Assembly (NCBI RefSeq): GCF_949987515.2 | Contig: NC_082687.1 | Location: 23,358,148 to 23,422,147 of the forward strand | Length of the DNA: 64,000 nucleotides | Reading direction: 5' to 3' | Source: Delphinus delphis | Lineage: Eukaryota > Chordata > Mammalia > Artiodactyla > Delphinidae | Program-made: the position numbers and the translations under genes | Shown here: one piece after another, positions 1 to 11,242 of the stretch | Position numbering within the stretch: position 1 is the first letter of the stretch | How the letters are laid out: the number at the start of each line of letters is the position of its first letter | Notes under the pieces: generated by a model | What the model was told of the DNA's origin: nothing | Seen by the model: the letters and a program-made list of their open reading frames with translations, nothing else | The model's database searches: none

Positions 1-79
1 TTACCTTCAGTTCAATCAGATTCTCACAGTAAATATCAGAGAAAAATCCCCTCGCTTCCAGCACCAGGAGGGGAAAGGG

Positions 80-494
80 AAACACTTTGAAATAACCAGA
101 GCACTCCGTTCTTCTTAAGGCCTGCCCTCAAGGGAAACGAATTAACCTGAGCCTAATTGGCTGGGCTATTATCAGAACCTAACGCACCTGAGAGTTACCT
201 GAGAAATACTCAACTCCAGTCAGCTGAGTCAGCGGTAGCCTTCCAAGAGGGAGAAGGGAAATACTCAACTCTAGACCACTGGAGCCATCTTCATCCACCC
301 AAGGTAAGAGAAAAACTGAGAAACATTTGTGAAGTCCACAGTCCAGAGCTCACTAAGACACTCAGGTTTAATCACAGGGCTATGGAACGCTTCTCCCTGC
401 CCCTCCCCCCACAACATTACTAAAGGCCTATGTACAGCAGTTCCTTGTTCATGTCTGGCTATCAAAGAAAAAATTACAAGGCATACTAAACGGC
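80..494 (+). repeat. Old L1, 5' UTR/ORF1 leader region (probable)
   Basis: This stretch leads without an obvious boundary into clear L1 ORF1 sequence beyond the SINE at 510. I infer it is the 5' part of the same old mammalian L1. The match is weaker than for the downstream ORF1 portion, and the left edge is a guess. Short open frames here show no recognisable domain. Confidence 0.4.
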
Positions 495-737
495 AAAAAA
501 CACAATTTGGGGGCTTCCCTGGTGGCGCAGTGGCTGAGAGTCCGCCTGCCGATGCAGGGGACACGGGTTCGTGCCCCGGCCTGGGAATATCCCACATGCC
601 GCGGAGCGGCTAGGCCCGTGAGCCATGGCCGCTGAGCCTGCACGTCCGGAGCCTGTGCTCTGCAACGGGAGAGGCCACAACAGTGAGAGGCCTGCGTACT
701 GCATAAACAAAAACAAAAACAAAAAAAACACAATTTG
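495..737 (+). repeat. CHR-type tRNA-Glu SINE with target-site duplication
   Basis: A young SINE body occupies 510-722. The tRNA-derived head carries an A box, TGGCGCAGTGG (523-533), and a B box, GGTTCGTGCCC (566-576). The body ends in an (AAAAAC)n-like A-rich tail. The TSD AAAAAACACAATTTG is perfect at 495-509 and 723-737. The element sits inside an old L1 ORF1. Such SINEs are transcribed by Pol III and mobilised by L1 enzymes; copies of this type are characteristic of cetaceans and close relatives. Confidence 0.93.
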
Positions 738-986
738 AAGACACAGGAAGCATCAGAACCAGACATGGCAGGGATGTAGGAATTATCAGGTCAGCATTTT
801 GAAAGAACTATGATTAATATGCTAAGGACTCTGATGGATAGGGTAGACAGCAAGGAAAAACGGATGGACAGTGTAAGCAGAGAGGTGGAAATCCTGAGAC
901 GTAACCAAAGAGAAACGCCAGAGGTCAAAACAGTGCGGCAGAAATGACTAATGCCTTTGATGAGCTTATTAGTAGACTGTTCATGG
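738..986 (+). pseudogene. Old L1 ORF1 fragment, first part
   Basis: The sequence resembles the coiled-coil region of L1 ORF1 from mammalian-wide subfamilies (L1MA/L1MB-like), with the string for numbered codons such as ISREVEILRRNQ visible in broken frames. No long open frame survives. It continues the old L1 and is interrupted on the right by the SINE at 1001. ORF1p is an RNA-binding chaperone in intact L1; this copy cannot encode it. Confidence 0.75.
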
Positions 987-1408
987 CTGAGGAAAGAATC
1001 CATTTTTTAGGGTTTTTTAATTAATTAATTTATTTTTGGCTGCAATGGGTCTTCATTGTTGCACGCGTCTTCATTGCTGCACGCGTCTTCATTGCTGCAC
1101 GCGGGCTTACTCTATTTGCGGCGAGTGGGGGCTACTCTTCATTGTGGTGCACGGGCTTCTCATTGTGGTGGCTTCTCTTGTTGCGGAGCACGGGCTCTAG
1201 GCGTGCGGACTTCAGTAGTTGCAGTGAGTGGACCCAGTCATTGTGGCTTGCGGGCTATAGAGTGCAGGCTCAGTAGTTGTGGTGCACAGGCTTAGTTGCT
1301 CCACAGCATGTGGGATCTTCCTGGACCAGGACTCAAACCCATGTCCCCTGCACTGGCAGGTGGATTCTTAACCACTGTGCCACCAGGGAAGACCCTGAGG
1401 AAAGAATC
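987..1408 (-). repeat. Long, older tRNA-Glu SINE (CHRL/Bov-tA-like), reverse
   Basis: The body at 1001-1394 ends in the reverse complement of a SINE head (ACCACTGTGCCACCAGGGAA at the right end), with an A/T-rich tail on the left. The TSD CTGAGGAAAGAATC is perfect at 987-1000 and 1395-1408. It is longer and more diverged than the young CHR copies. It contains three tandem 18-bp units at 1050-1103. The exact subfamily is uncertain. Confidence 0.88.
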
Positions 1409-1733
1409 TGAGTTTGAGGAAATCTCAATATAAACCTTCAAAATTGAAAAGCAAAACCAACAAAGACTTCAAAAAAAGGACAGATTATCCAAGGACTGTG
1501 GGACAACTATAAAATGTATAACATACATGTATGAGAAAACCAGAAGGAGAAGAGAGAAAGGAACAGAAGAAATATTTGAAATAATGACTGAGAATTTCCC
1601 CAAAGTGATGTCAGACACCAAATCACAGATCCAGGAAGCTCAGTGATCAGCTAGCAGAATAAATGCCAAAGGACCATGAGGAGGCATATCAATTTCAAAG
1701 TACAGAAAATCAAAGATAAAGAAAAATCTTGGG
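1409..1733 (+). pseudogene. Old L1 ORF1 fragment, second part
   Basis: The old L1 ORF1 resumes after the SINE. The sequence covers the region encoding the end of the coiled coil and the RNA-recognition domain (GTEEIFEIMTENFPKVMSD-like in broken frames). It stops abruptly at about 1733, where sequence typical of the far 3' part of ORF2 begins. That jump implies an internal deletion of most of the element. Confidence 0.78.
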
Positions 1734-2233
1734 GGGGAAAAAAGCCTGCATGCAAATGTTTATAGCAGCTTTACTCTTAATTGTCAAAAGCCAGAAACAA
1801 CTAACTTCTCCTTCAACAGGTGTGGATAAACAACTGTGGTACATACAAATAATAGGATGTTACTCAGTGATAAAAAGAAATGAGCTACCAAGCCATGAAA
1901 AGACATGGATGAGTTGTAAATATATATTGCTAAGTGAAAGAAGCCAATCTGAAAAAAATAAATAATGAAAAATTGTATGATGTTCTGGAAAAGGTAAAAC
2001 TATAGAAATGATAAAAAAAATCAGTGGTTGCTTTGTGTTTGGGGACACAGGAGATGTGTTAAATAGGTGAAGTACAGGAGATTTTTTAGGGCATTGAAAC
2101 TATGTTGTATGGTATTGTAGTGGTGAATACATGATACTATACATTTATCAAAACCCATAGAAGCTTACAGCACAGAGAGTGAAACTTAATCCCATAGAAG
2201 CTTACAGCACAGAGAGTGAAACTTAAGTGCAAA
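1734..2233 (+). repeat. Old L1 ORF2 3' end and start of 3' UTR
   Basis: The sequence matches the L1 ORF2 C-terminus (MFIAALLLIVKSQKQ and IIGCYSVIKRNELPSH in the frame beginning 1729) followed by 3' UTR. It ends in a tandem duplication of 37 bp at 2154-2227. It belongs to the same orientation and probably the same element as the ORF1 pieces to the left. Confidence 0.75.
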
Positions 2234-2802
2234 GTTTTCTTTAACAACTTTATTGGTGTATAACTGCTTTACAGTGTTGTGTTAGTTTCTGCTGCATAAC
2301 AAAGTGAATCAGCTATACATATACATATATCCCCCATATCCCCTCCCTCTTGCATCTCCCTCCCACCCTTCTTATCCCACCCCTCTAGGTGGTCGCAAAG
2401 CACCAAGCTCATCTCCCTGTGCCATGCGGCTGCTTCCCACTAGCTATCTATTTTACATTTGGTAGTGTATATATGTCAATGCTACTCCCTCACTTCGTCC
2501 CATCTTACCCTTCCCCCTCCCCGTGTCCTCAAGTCCATTCTCTACGTCTGTGTCTTTATTCCTGTCCTGCCCCTAGGTTCTTCAGAACCATTTTTTATTT
2601 TTAGGTTCCATATACATGTGTTAGCATACGGTATTTGTCTTTCTTTTTCTGCCTTACTTCACTCTGTATGACAGACTCTAGGTCCATCCACCTCATTACA
2701 AATAACTCAATTTCATTTCTTTTTATGGCTGAGTAATATTCCACTGTATCTATGAGCCATATTCTTTATCCATTGATCTGTCAATGGACATTTAAGTGCA
2801 AA
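2223..2802 (-). repeat. Antisense L1 3' end with TSD
   Basis: The insert at 2234-2791 is a 5'-truncated L1 in reverse orientation. It begins with a short T-rich remnant of the tail and runs through the reverse complement of a typical L1 3' UTR to the ORF2 C-terminus (GCTGAGTAATATTCCACTG near 2730-2750). The TSD TTAAGTGCAAA lies at 2223-2233 and 2792-2802. It interrupts the older L1 3' UTR. Confidence 0.9.
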
Positions 2803-3200
2803 TTTTAAAAAAATCATTTAGAAGGTTGGAAGAATCCCACAATGGAATGCAGAATGTGACAAAACAACCTAACAGCAATAAAAATGCATGAAACAACCTC
2901 ACTTAAGAGGTTGGGGAAGAAAAGGTGTTGACCTAAGTAACTTTGGAAACAAGTGGAGGTTATAAAGTAAAAGCCAGAATAAATCTACATAAGCACTGTA
3001 CTCTAGTCGATAATGTTGTTTGCCACAGAAGTACAGATTAACAATTCTGATACTGCTACACATGAATACTAAAATTAAGCAATTAAGTAAAGCGATAGCA
3101 GATGGTGGAAGCCAGATTTCTCATTGTTAAAGTGGAGGTTTACACATAAGCAAGGGGAGGAGGCTAGAAGGATCCACATGGTAAAGAACTAGGGTTGGAG
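2803..3200 (+). repeat. Old L1 3' UTR, remainder
   Basis: This continues the old L1 3' UTR after the antisense insert. The stretch around 3035-3075 (AACAATTCTGATACTGCT) is characteristic of L1M-type 3' UTRs. The right edge is uncertain. Confidence 0.6.
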
Positions 3201-4520
3201 ACGTAAGTATGAACTGATGTTAGTTTAACATGACACAAATGGCTACATATAGAAAGAGTTATATTTCTTGACATTTCCATATTTCCATATTCGTATATAA
3301 ATTTGTGGTTATTTATAGACATGCCTATATACCCAGGTTAATACACACCCATATATTTCCTTGCTTGGCCAGCTGAGAGAGCCAAGAGGTAACATCAGCC
3401 CCACACCAAAGAGCATGTCTAGTGCTCTTAGTTCTTAGTTCTAATACTATTCCCCAGTAAAGGGAATCAGGGCTCCTTAGAGGAATGAGATGGTACAGGA
3501 AATATACAAAATAAGCATGTAGTACCTTGTACTTCCAGAAAGTAAGAAATTTCTCAAAAAAAAAGAAAAAAACATAGACAATGATTGAGAGATATGTCAA
3601 AGTGATGTATTTTAAATTTTAAAATATTATATTGCTATCACCTCATAATTAAAATATGAAGATAAACAATAAGTAATCAATTTTTAAATAAATAATATCT
3701 TGATTTCTGTGTAATGCTAGTTTCTGACTTTTGTCAAGGATTTCATTGGCATTATTTATTAATTTTAATGACCCCCTTTAAGGAAGACGGAAATGCTATC
3801 ATCTCTGAAATCAAGATATTGATAGAGTGATTCAGTTTTCTGGAACATAGGACTAATAGCCAAATTTTACAATTACCAATTGTTTGACATTGTAATGATA
3901 TTTGAAATTCATAGTCATTACACTTCAATTCTATTCCCATCAAACTTTGTGTTCTTAGAAAACACAGAAAGAGAGGCACTCTCTTCCTACTCAATGCAAA
4001 ATAGTATTCAAATTTATGCAAGTTTAGAACAACTGGTTAAGATTCCTTTAGTTAAAAGAAGAAGAAAGGAAAGAGATCTTGGATATATTCCAAAATGTTT
4101 TAAAAGAAAACAAAAGCCAATTCTTTAGCAAATAGTGAATAAGGGATGTGCACTACAATGTCTTTATTTTCAATTATCAGAAATTATACAGGCTGGACCA
4201 ATTTCACCAACAGATTTAAGGACTGGAAATGGGAAAATCTTTCTACTAAAGATCTCTCCTTAGCTCACTGATACAAAATATAATAGAGGATTACATTATC
4301 TGGTGGCCTGAGGTATCTTAAATAGCTAATTGGGATCATTAGACATTTCCTCAATTATTTAGGTAATTAAGGCAAAAAATATTTTTGCCCAAATAATCTG
4401 TAAGTGTGATCATAACTCTCATTAAGATTTTCACAGCTATACAAATCATAAAAGATCCTACTCAGACATTTTTTTTTGGCCCAGCACATTTAGATAAGAT
4501 CATTTAAGCATCTTCCTTTC
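3201..4520. other. Unassigned AT-rich sequence
   Basis: No convincing gene, RNA or repeat family was recognised. The longest frames (about 80-90 codons) have the composition of chance ORFs and no domain. Short homopolymer runs occur at 3556-3571. Confidence 0.5.
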
Positions 4521-4521
4521 C

Positions 4522-4571
4522 AAACCCTAATCCTTTATTCATTTCTAAACCCTAATCCTCTATTCATTTCC
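4522..4571 (+). repeat. 25-bp direct tandem duplication
   Basis: Two adjacent 25-bp units (4522-4546 and 4547-4571) differ at two positions. Both begin AAACCCTAATCCT. It is a simple local duplication and not a telomeric array. Confidence 0.85.
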
Positions 4572-5639
4572 ACGCCTCCTTCTACTTCATAGCTTTCTCT
4601 TTGTTTTATTTGACACCAACTTACCCAACAAGCCAGACTTCAGAGCTCCTCCAACCCTGGATGCCACTGGATTTCACACGTTTTAAAAATGACTCTCCCT
4701 CCTATTGGTATTTCTACCATGAAGGACATACCACCACATGCAGTTACAGAAACCTAATATGAAATGACTACAAGTATCTACTCAGCTCTGGAAACACTCC
4801 AGGAACAAACTCTAATTCAGTCACATTGTTGTAGTCCTCATATTTCACCCACCATGATTGCCTGCTTCTCTAAGTTTGATACCAGAATACATTCTTTGGT
4901 CTACAGTCACAGATTAGGAGACCTCTGTGGGAATCATTGGACAAGGAGTGCCACTCACTTCTTTGCTTCTCAGCTAAATCTCCCTTGGATTGGAAAACCA
5001 GGACTCTGACCCCACTAAAGTCTCAGACCTCTTCCTCCTTAGAATTTCACTTGCTCCGCCTCTAGCACACCATAACTGAATTTATGAAATTCCCCATGCA
5101 GAGTTACAATCCAAATGAGATATATCCACAAGTCAACTGGGAAGAAAATTGGCCACAAATCTTTGAAGCCCATTCAGCAATGGTTCTCAAAATTTTTAGT
5201 TTGTAGCACTTTAGAATCAGAAGTTTTGGCAGTTCAGTGATTTAAAAAGATTAAAAGACTCTACTCAATTCTAACATCTCAGCAATAACACAATCACTCC
5301 TATAGCTGGCATCTCTACTCCCTAGGATTTCCTTCCTGGTAATAGGCAGGTGAACATTCTGGCCGACTACACCAGCAAGAAAGATGACAGACACCTTACC
5401 CAGGATACTCTTGGCAGACTCAGTCAGCCTCTTATGTACTACCTGAACTTTTCCTTCCCCAAAGTACTCACTCTTTATCCTCCGTTTAAAACCTTTCCAA
5501 GCTCCCCAGTGATCTCTTCTCCTTCAATGTGAACCTCTGAAGACCATATGTTGCTCTGCCTTTAGCTACATTTTTCTGTACTTGTATGTTGCTTTATTTA
5601 TTACGGGTTGATAAACGGGGTGGAGATGGAGGAGTCCCA
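4572..5639. other. Unassigned sequence
   Basis: Slightly less AT-rich than its surroundings. Frames of 60-81 codons show no recognisable domain. It may contain old repeat remnants, but none could be named. Confidence 0.4.
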
Positions 5640-5653
5640 CCACCAGGTGGCAG
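5640..5653 (+). promoter_or_regulatory. CTCF-like core motif
   Basis: CCACCAGGTGGCAG matches the CTCF core consensus CCASYAGRKGGCRS at every position. CTCF is the zinc-finger protein that anchors chromatin loops. Motif presence alone does not show occupancy; no chromatin data are available here. Confidence 0.45.
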
Positions 5654-6470
5654 GGCAGTGATGTCAGCAGTTTAGTTTTAGACAGTTTACTTTGCTCCAC
5701 TTGGAAGAATCTCAAATGTTTTTTTGACTCACCTAAATTCTATGATCACAAGAATGTCATCTCTAGAGTTCTTCCCTTTGTCTCCTGTATCTTTATATAC
5801 TTTATTGACCAAGACATGGTCTCTTAAATCCACTAATGAGATGCCTTCCATTCTATTGTATTTCCATTATATGCTGATTATTTCCAAGTATAAATAACAA
5901 ACCTCTTGGATAAATATGTTTTATATGTTTATTATTCTCACAACAGATTTACTTTCTAATTATAACTGTCATATAATGTCACATGGATCTTTAACCATCT
6001 TCAATTAGTTATCTCACTATTCAGTTGTCATTTGAGGGGACTATTTTGTACCCTGACCACACTTGCTTAGATACTCAAGAGGGAAAATTCTCAAACATCA
6101 CAGTAAACTCACTATCTTTATCAGGCAGTATTTGGTCTTAAAATATGCTTTTAACTTCTTATTTGCATAATAGCTTTTAACCCGTTCTAGATGGTCTCAA
6201 GAAACCCACTCAATCGATTTTACATCTGACATATAATATTCACAGTAACTGTTAACAAAAAAATTTTTTTGCTATTGATGGAAAAATTAAAGAATTCACT
6301 ATCACCTGTTACGAACAACTGACGTAGAGTTTATTAACTGGGTATCAATAAAAGCTTATACAATTTATTCACAGTAAAGCACTAACAAGTAATGCCTTTC
6401 TCCTCTTATCTAATCCTTCTCACCACTCCAGGAGTGTTTAGTTACTACTTCAAACATATATAGGTTAAGT
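5654..6470. other. Unassigned AT-rich sequence
   Basis: No gene or named repeat was recognised. Several AT-rich stretches and short homopolymers are present. Confidence 0.5.
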
Positions 6471-6701
6471 TCAGACATACATTTTTTTTTTTCTGCGGTA
6501 CACGGGCCTCTCACTGCCGTGGCCTCTTCCACCGTGGAGCACAGGCTCCGGACGCGCAGGCCCAGCGGCCATGGCTCACGGGCCCAGCCGCTCCACGACA
6601 TGTGGGATCTTCCCGGACCGGGGCACGAACCCGCGTCCCCTGCATCGGCAGGCAGACTCTCAACCACTGCGCCACCAGGGAAGCCCCAGATACACATTTT
6701 G
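6471..6701 (-). repeat. CHR-type tRNA-Glu SINE, reverse, with TSD
   Basis: The body at about 6485-6686 begins with a T run (the tail) and ends with the reverse complement of the conserved head (CGCCACCAGGGAAGCCC). Flanks CAGACATACATTTT and CAGATACACATTTT are an imperfect TSD. It closely resembles the young copies at 510, 14453, 32028 and 48660. Confidence 0.93.
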
Positions 6702-7860
6702 AACAGGGCTTCTTCTAAATGAAATCACTTCTTCTGAATGAATATATGTATTTCTGGTATATCCATTCCAAAGTAATACCATAGGGATCTTCCTTTATAG
6801 CTTCTAATCCATAATTTTATCACCCTTCTTCTACAGTGAGAACTCTGATTCCTAACAATATCAACATTTATTCATTTACTCAATTTATAATAAAATAATT
6901 TTGGAACTACCACAGTACCACCATCATAACGAATCTACTAAGTAAAATGTAAGGTTTTCCTGTAGCTCTATTTGCCCTTATAATATGGTCCCTTTTAATA
7001 TAGCCCTTATAAGATGTTGCAGATCACTCCACTTTCTCAGTTCTTTCCAAACAAGGTCCTCTCAAATTATAACAATATTTATACAATCTCATATTCCAAG
7101 GGATTTATACATATGACCATATTAGGTATGTATCTGACAATGGCCCCTAGAACATATGTCTTCATGGTTATTCAGAAATTCATGTCAACAGGTATAGGGG
7201 AGAGCCTCATTCATCTTCTTTATCAAGTTTGTGCCTAGGGAACCAGAGTAATGAACCACCAGAACCTAAAACTGCAATCTCTTTGCTTACACCTCACTGG
7301 GGTTTATTCAGGCCCATCAGGATAAAGGTCAGGCTTATTGGTAACTCAGTTGGATATTCTGTGATTTAGCTATCAAATAATTGGAAGCTAAATGACCCTG
7401 AAGCAAATTTTTAAAAACCACATCCAAGCAGAGTGCTGAGAGTCACACAAAGAAGCAAATCACATGTCATGTCCAAGGTCAAGTGCAAGAAAAGGAACAG
7501 GGCATAAAGCCAAAGGTTCAGGAATCAGATAAGTGCAAAACTGAGCAAGATGCAGAAAAGGAGCAAAAGTCCAGACTTTTGCTGTGTATTGGGTACATGG
7601 TGTATGGATGCATCACCCAAGCTAAAGGCGCAGCATGGGAATAACTGTTCATTTCTCCAGACACTGGTGATGTTTCTATGAACATCACACAAACAACGTT
7701 ATGATTCTCAAAGAACCTACCTACAGAAAAAAAAGAATCAAGAACATACACAACATAGGAAAAATTACAAGGTCCAGTTTTCTAATATTATAGGTTACCT
7801 TTGATTTCTGAATAGAAGTTATTATACACACCCACTTCAGTCAAGGTCTTGCTTTAATAA
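6702..7860. other. Unassigned sequence
   Basis: No gene or named repeat was recognised. The longest frames are about 75 codons with no domain. Confidence 0.5.
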
Positions 7861-8206
7861 AAAAAGGAGGCTGCCAGAGATGTGGAGAGTGAACTTGAGG
7901 ACATGGGAAGGGAGAGGGGTGGGCTGGGACAAGGTGAGAGAGTGGTATGGACATATATACACATATATACATATGCCAAATATAGACTGGATGGCTGGTA
8001 GAAAGCAGCTGCATAGCACAGGGAGATCAGCTCGGTGCTTTGTGACCACCTAGAAGGGTGGGAGGGAGACACAAGAGGGAGGAGATATGGGGATATATGT
8101 ACACGTATAGCTGATTCACTTTTTTATACAGCAGAAGCTAATGCACCATTGTAGAGCAATTATACTCCAATAAAGGTGTTGGGGAAAAAAAAAAGGAGGC
8201 TGCCAG
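7861..8206 (+). repeat. 5'-truncated L1, 3' UTR only, with 17-bp TSD
   Basis: The insert at 7878-8189 is the purine-rich 3' UTR of a cetartiodactyl L1, ending ACTCCAATAAAGGTGTTGGGG plus an A run. The TSD AAAAAGGAGGCTGCCAG is perfect at 7861-7877 and 8190-8206. The same 3' UTR is present in the full-length L1 ending at 18657. Confidence 0.93.
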
Positions 8207-9888
8207 GAGATGATCTGTCTTTTCAGCTTTATTATTAGTGTAAGCTTATTTTTTGACCATTGGTGTAAACATTTAGCTATTTTTATGTTTGTCACATAGG
8301 CAGTATTAATATTTCCACCGCTGAAAATGACAGAGGCTCTACTCCTGAAAGCTACTTGATAGTTTTAATTTCCAATTGCAAATTCAACTGAGAAATGAAA
8401 ATCCATTGAATATTTTAGAGAAAATAATTTTTTGCTTTTCAAAAAATATGTTCTTATAGATAACCAGCAAATATTGATAGAAGTTTCTTATACAATCTGT
8501 TGCTCATCACGTTCCTTTAACAGAACACTGGCATGCTCTATCTTCTGTATTAATTTTTCTAAAGTAAATGGATTTTTATGTAAGTGAAGAATCAAATTAA
8601 TATCTTTGATATGTTATCTAATTAGTATAATTTAGAGGAAATGGAGTATGCATGACCCAAGGTGCAAATCTTGAGGCAGAAAATTTTTGCCTGAAATTAG
8701 TGTTTAAGTAAAGATAGAAAGATAATAAGACAAAGACTCATTATGTACATCTAATAATTCTGCAGTTTCATTCTTTTTATCATTTAAGTAACTCTGACTT
8801 CCTTTGGTCATCACTTTTTTCTGTTTTCCAACTAAATAAATAGATTAAAAAATATTCTGCCTCATACTTCTGTGGCTGCTTTTGTAATTCCAAATGAAGC
8901 CTTCTTCTACAAAATTTAATCAATATCTTTACCAAAATGGGTAATATCCTTTTTCTTCTGATTTCAAATTAATCAATTTTAACAGCATTCACTTAGTTCA
9001 AAGTCAGGAAATTCCAATGATTACTGTGCAGTTTCCAGAATCAGGCAGTTGAACGCTACTCATTTGGAATGGGAAAAGGCAAAAAATGCTGGCTATCCCA
9101 TTGGCCTGCTGGCATAATTGAGGAAAGGAATAGTCTAGCTGCTCCAAGGTAGCTCAGGATACATGTCACAATTTTAGAACTCATGAATGAAGAAGTACCA
9201 GGTTATGGGCTGGACCCAACTTTAGGCCCAACGTATCCAGTTTTCAAGGTAATAATACTGCGCTGGGTAATGCCAAGGAATCCCAGGCCATATATAGTCC
9301 TATGTCTCAGTAATAATGAACTTCTAAGACCCGGATGGTAAATAGGTGTAAATTTGCATGTGAACTCTGATTGATGGCTTCCTAGAGTAACTTCTTTAGA
9401 ACATTCTAAGGCCACTTAGAGGAACAGTGCCAAGATAGATTAGCAATGTCTATGACGGATTCAGAAAGGAGGAAATAGCAACTTAAATATCCCATATTTT
9501 CTGATCCTGATCCATAGATTTCAGGGCAAAAATAGTTGAAATACCTAGCTCAGAAGTTCAAGTAAAATATAAAATGCGATAAGAATAGTTTATCTCTACC
9601 AATCTGCACTCCCTCTCCCTAACAGAGGAACTTCCCAGTCTCTATCAATGTTTCCTTTTATGTGTTTCTCCCTCTCCTCATGTATTTCCTAATTCCTCCT
9701 TTTCTCTACCATAAAATAGAATTATGAACTTATTTAATAAAACAAATTTTCTTTCTTCTAAAAATGTCATATAACGAACTTTTATATAGTGTACTCTCCC
9801 AACTACAAAAAAAGTTTCCAATCAAATTTAATATGTTTTTACTTGTGTGTGACAAATGTTATTATTTTTAGTAGATAAATTCACCTTT
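8207..9888. other. Unassigned AT-rich sequence
   Basis: No gene, RNA or repeat family could be named. No frame exceeds about 70 codons. Confidence 0.5.
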
Positions 9889-10200
9889 AAGAGAAAAAAG
9901 AGGGACTTCCCTGGTGGCACAGTGGTTAAGAATCCCCCTGTCAATGCAGGGGACATGGGTTCGGTCCCTGGTCCGGGAAGATCCCACATGCCATGGAGAA
10001 GCTAAGCCCTTGAGCCACAACTACTAAGCCCGCATGATACAACTACTGAAGCCCACGCACCTAAAGCCCGTGCTCTGAAACCAGAGAAGCCACTGCAATA
10101 AGAAGCCCGCTCGCTGCAACTAGAGAAAGACTGCAGGCAGCAACAAAGACACAATGCAGCCAAAAAATTAATTGATTGATTTTTAAAAAGAGAGAGAAAG
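9889..10200 (+). repeat. Long, older tRNA-Glu SINE, forward
   Basis: The body at about 9902-10186 has a head beginning GGGACTTCCCTGGTGGCACA. An A box, TGGCACAGTGG, and a degenerate B box are present. The long tRNA-unrelated part is rich in GCCACAACTACTAAGCCC-like units and ends in an A/T-rich tail. The flanks AAGAGAAAAAAG and AAGAGAGAGAAAG form an imperfect TSD. It is the same type as the reverse copy at 1001. Confidence 0.87.
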
Positions 10201-10369
10201 AAGAATACAAAGCATTCCATTTCCTGTTGAAGGGTCATAGATTAGAAGTCACCTGATCCACATGGACACGAGTGTGTAGGCTGGACATTGCCTTGGGGTC
10301 TGTCTGCCCAGCAACCAATGCTCTGCTTCCTTCACCCCAGCTCATCCCCAATTCTGATAATAGCATTTT

Positions 10370-11242
10370 GATTTTTCTTTGAAGACCACAGGCCACCATG
10401 CTCAGTCCAAGATGCAGAGGTTCCTTGTACCACATTCACATCTGAGAATGGCACAAGGGAAAATAATGGTTGACTTCCAAAAATTCTCTGGAAGTTCAGC
10501 CATAATGAGGTAGTAGGTATCAGATTTACCCTCCTGCAGTCAATAACAATAAAGCAGGACAAATATATGCAGTAAAAGTTTTCAAACATTAAACAAAAGA
10601 AAGCATGGATCTGTGATCCTAGACACAAGGAAAACACATAAGGCAAGTTCTACTTTCACCCTGGCTTTTGTTGTCGGTACACTTTCAAACTGACTTACAG
10701 GGAAGTAGAGCTTATTATCCACTTTACTGGGTATAGAATATAAATATTAGAGTTAGGGGTTGCTGAGACAGTATGTAGTTGCTCAACTGAGTGCCAGAGA
10801 GGAGAGAGCTATGTAGAGAAATAAACATATAAATCTATGTACAAGTTCTCTTGACCTTTTGTCTAGATCCTTAGCTGTGTATCTGCAAGCCTGGCAGAGG
10901 TCAATTGCTGCGAGTCTGTAAGCTGAGTGGGAAATCCAGAGATCACACAATGCTGGGACTCTGACCTCCTGTACATCTTACACAACTCTCTATGTATTCA
11001 ACATCCTTTCAACGGTTTCCCTGTGTGACCTCAGAAAGGCCACAACTTAGGAGTAAGGCATATCTAGCCATGCTGTAGTAGCTATTATGGACCTTGCAAA
11101 GAATGCTAAAACGAATGCCTCAAAAGAAACAAACTGAATCATATGTAGATTAACTTCCTACCAAAACAAAAATCAACACTTTATAAAGAAAGATAACATA
11201 AGTTAGACTCTCAACATGACATCAACAATGTCCAGCATACAG
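10370..11242 (+). repeat. Old L1 5' region, left part
   Basis: The sequence resembles 5' UTR/ORF1 leader sequence of mammalian-wide L1M elements. Support comes mainly from its continuation at 18658-18815, which has the typical L1M text (AATTACTAGATATATAAAGC). The younger full-length L1 inserted between them. The left edge is approximate. Confidence 0.55.

Noticed and set aside
4522..4571. Interstitial telomere-like AACCCTAA words
   Set aside because: The word occurs once per 25-bp unit within a different sequence. It is a two-copy duplication, not a TTAGGG array.
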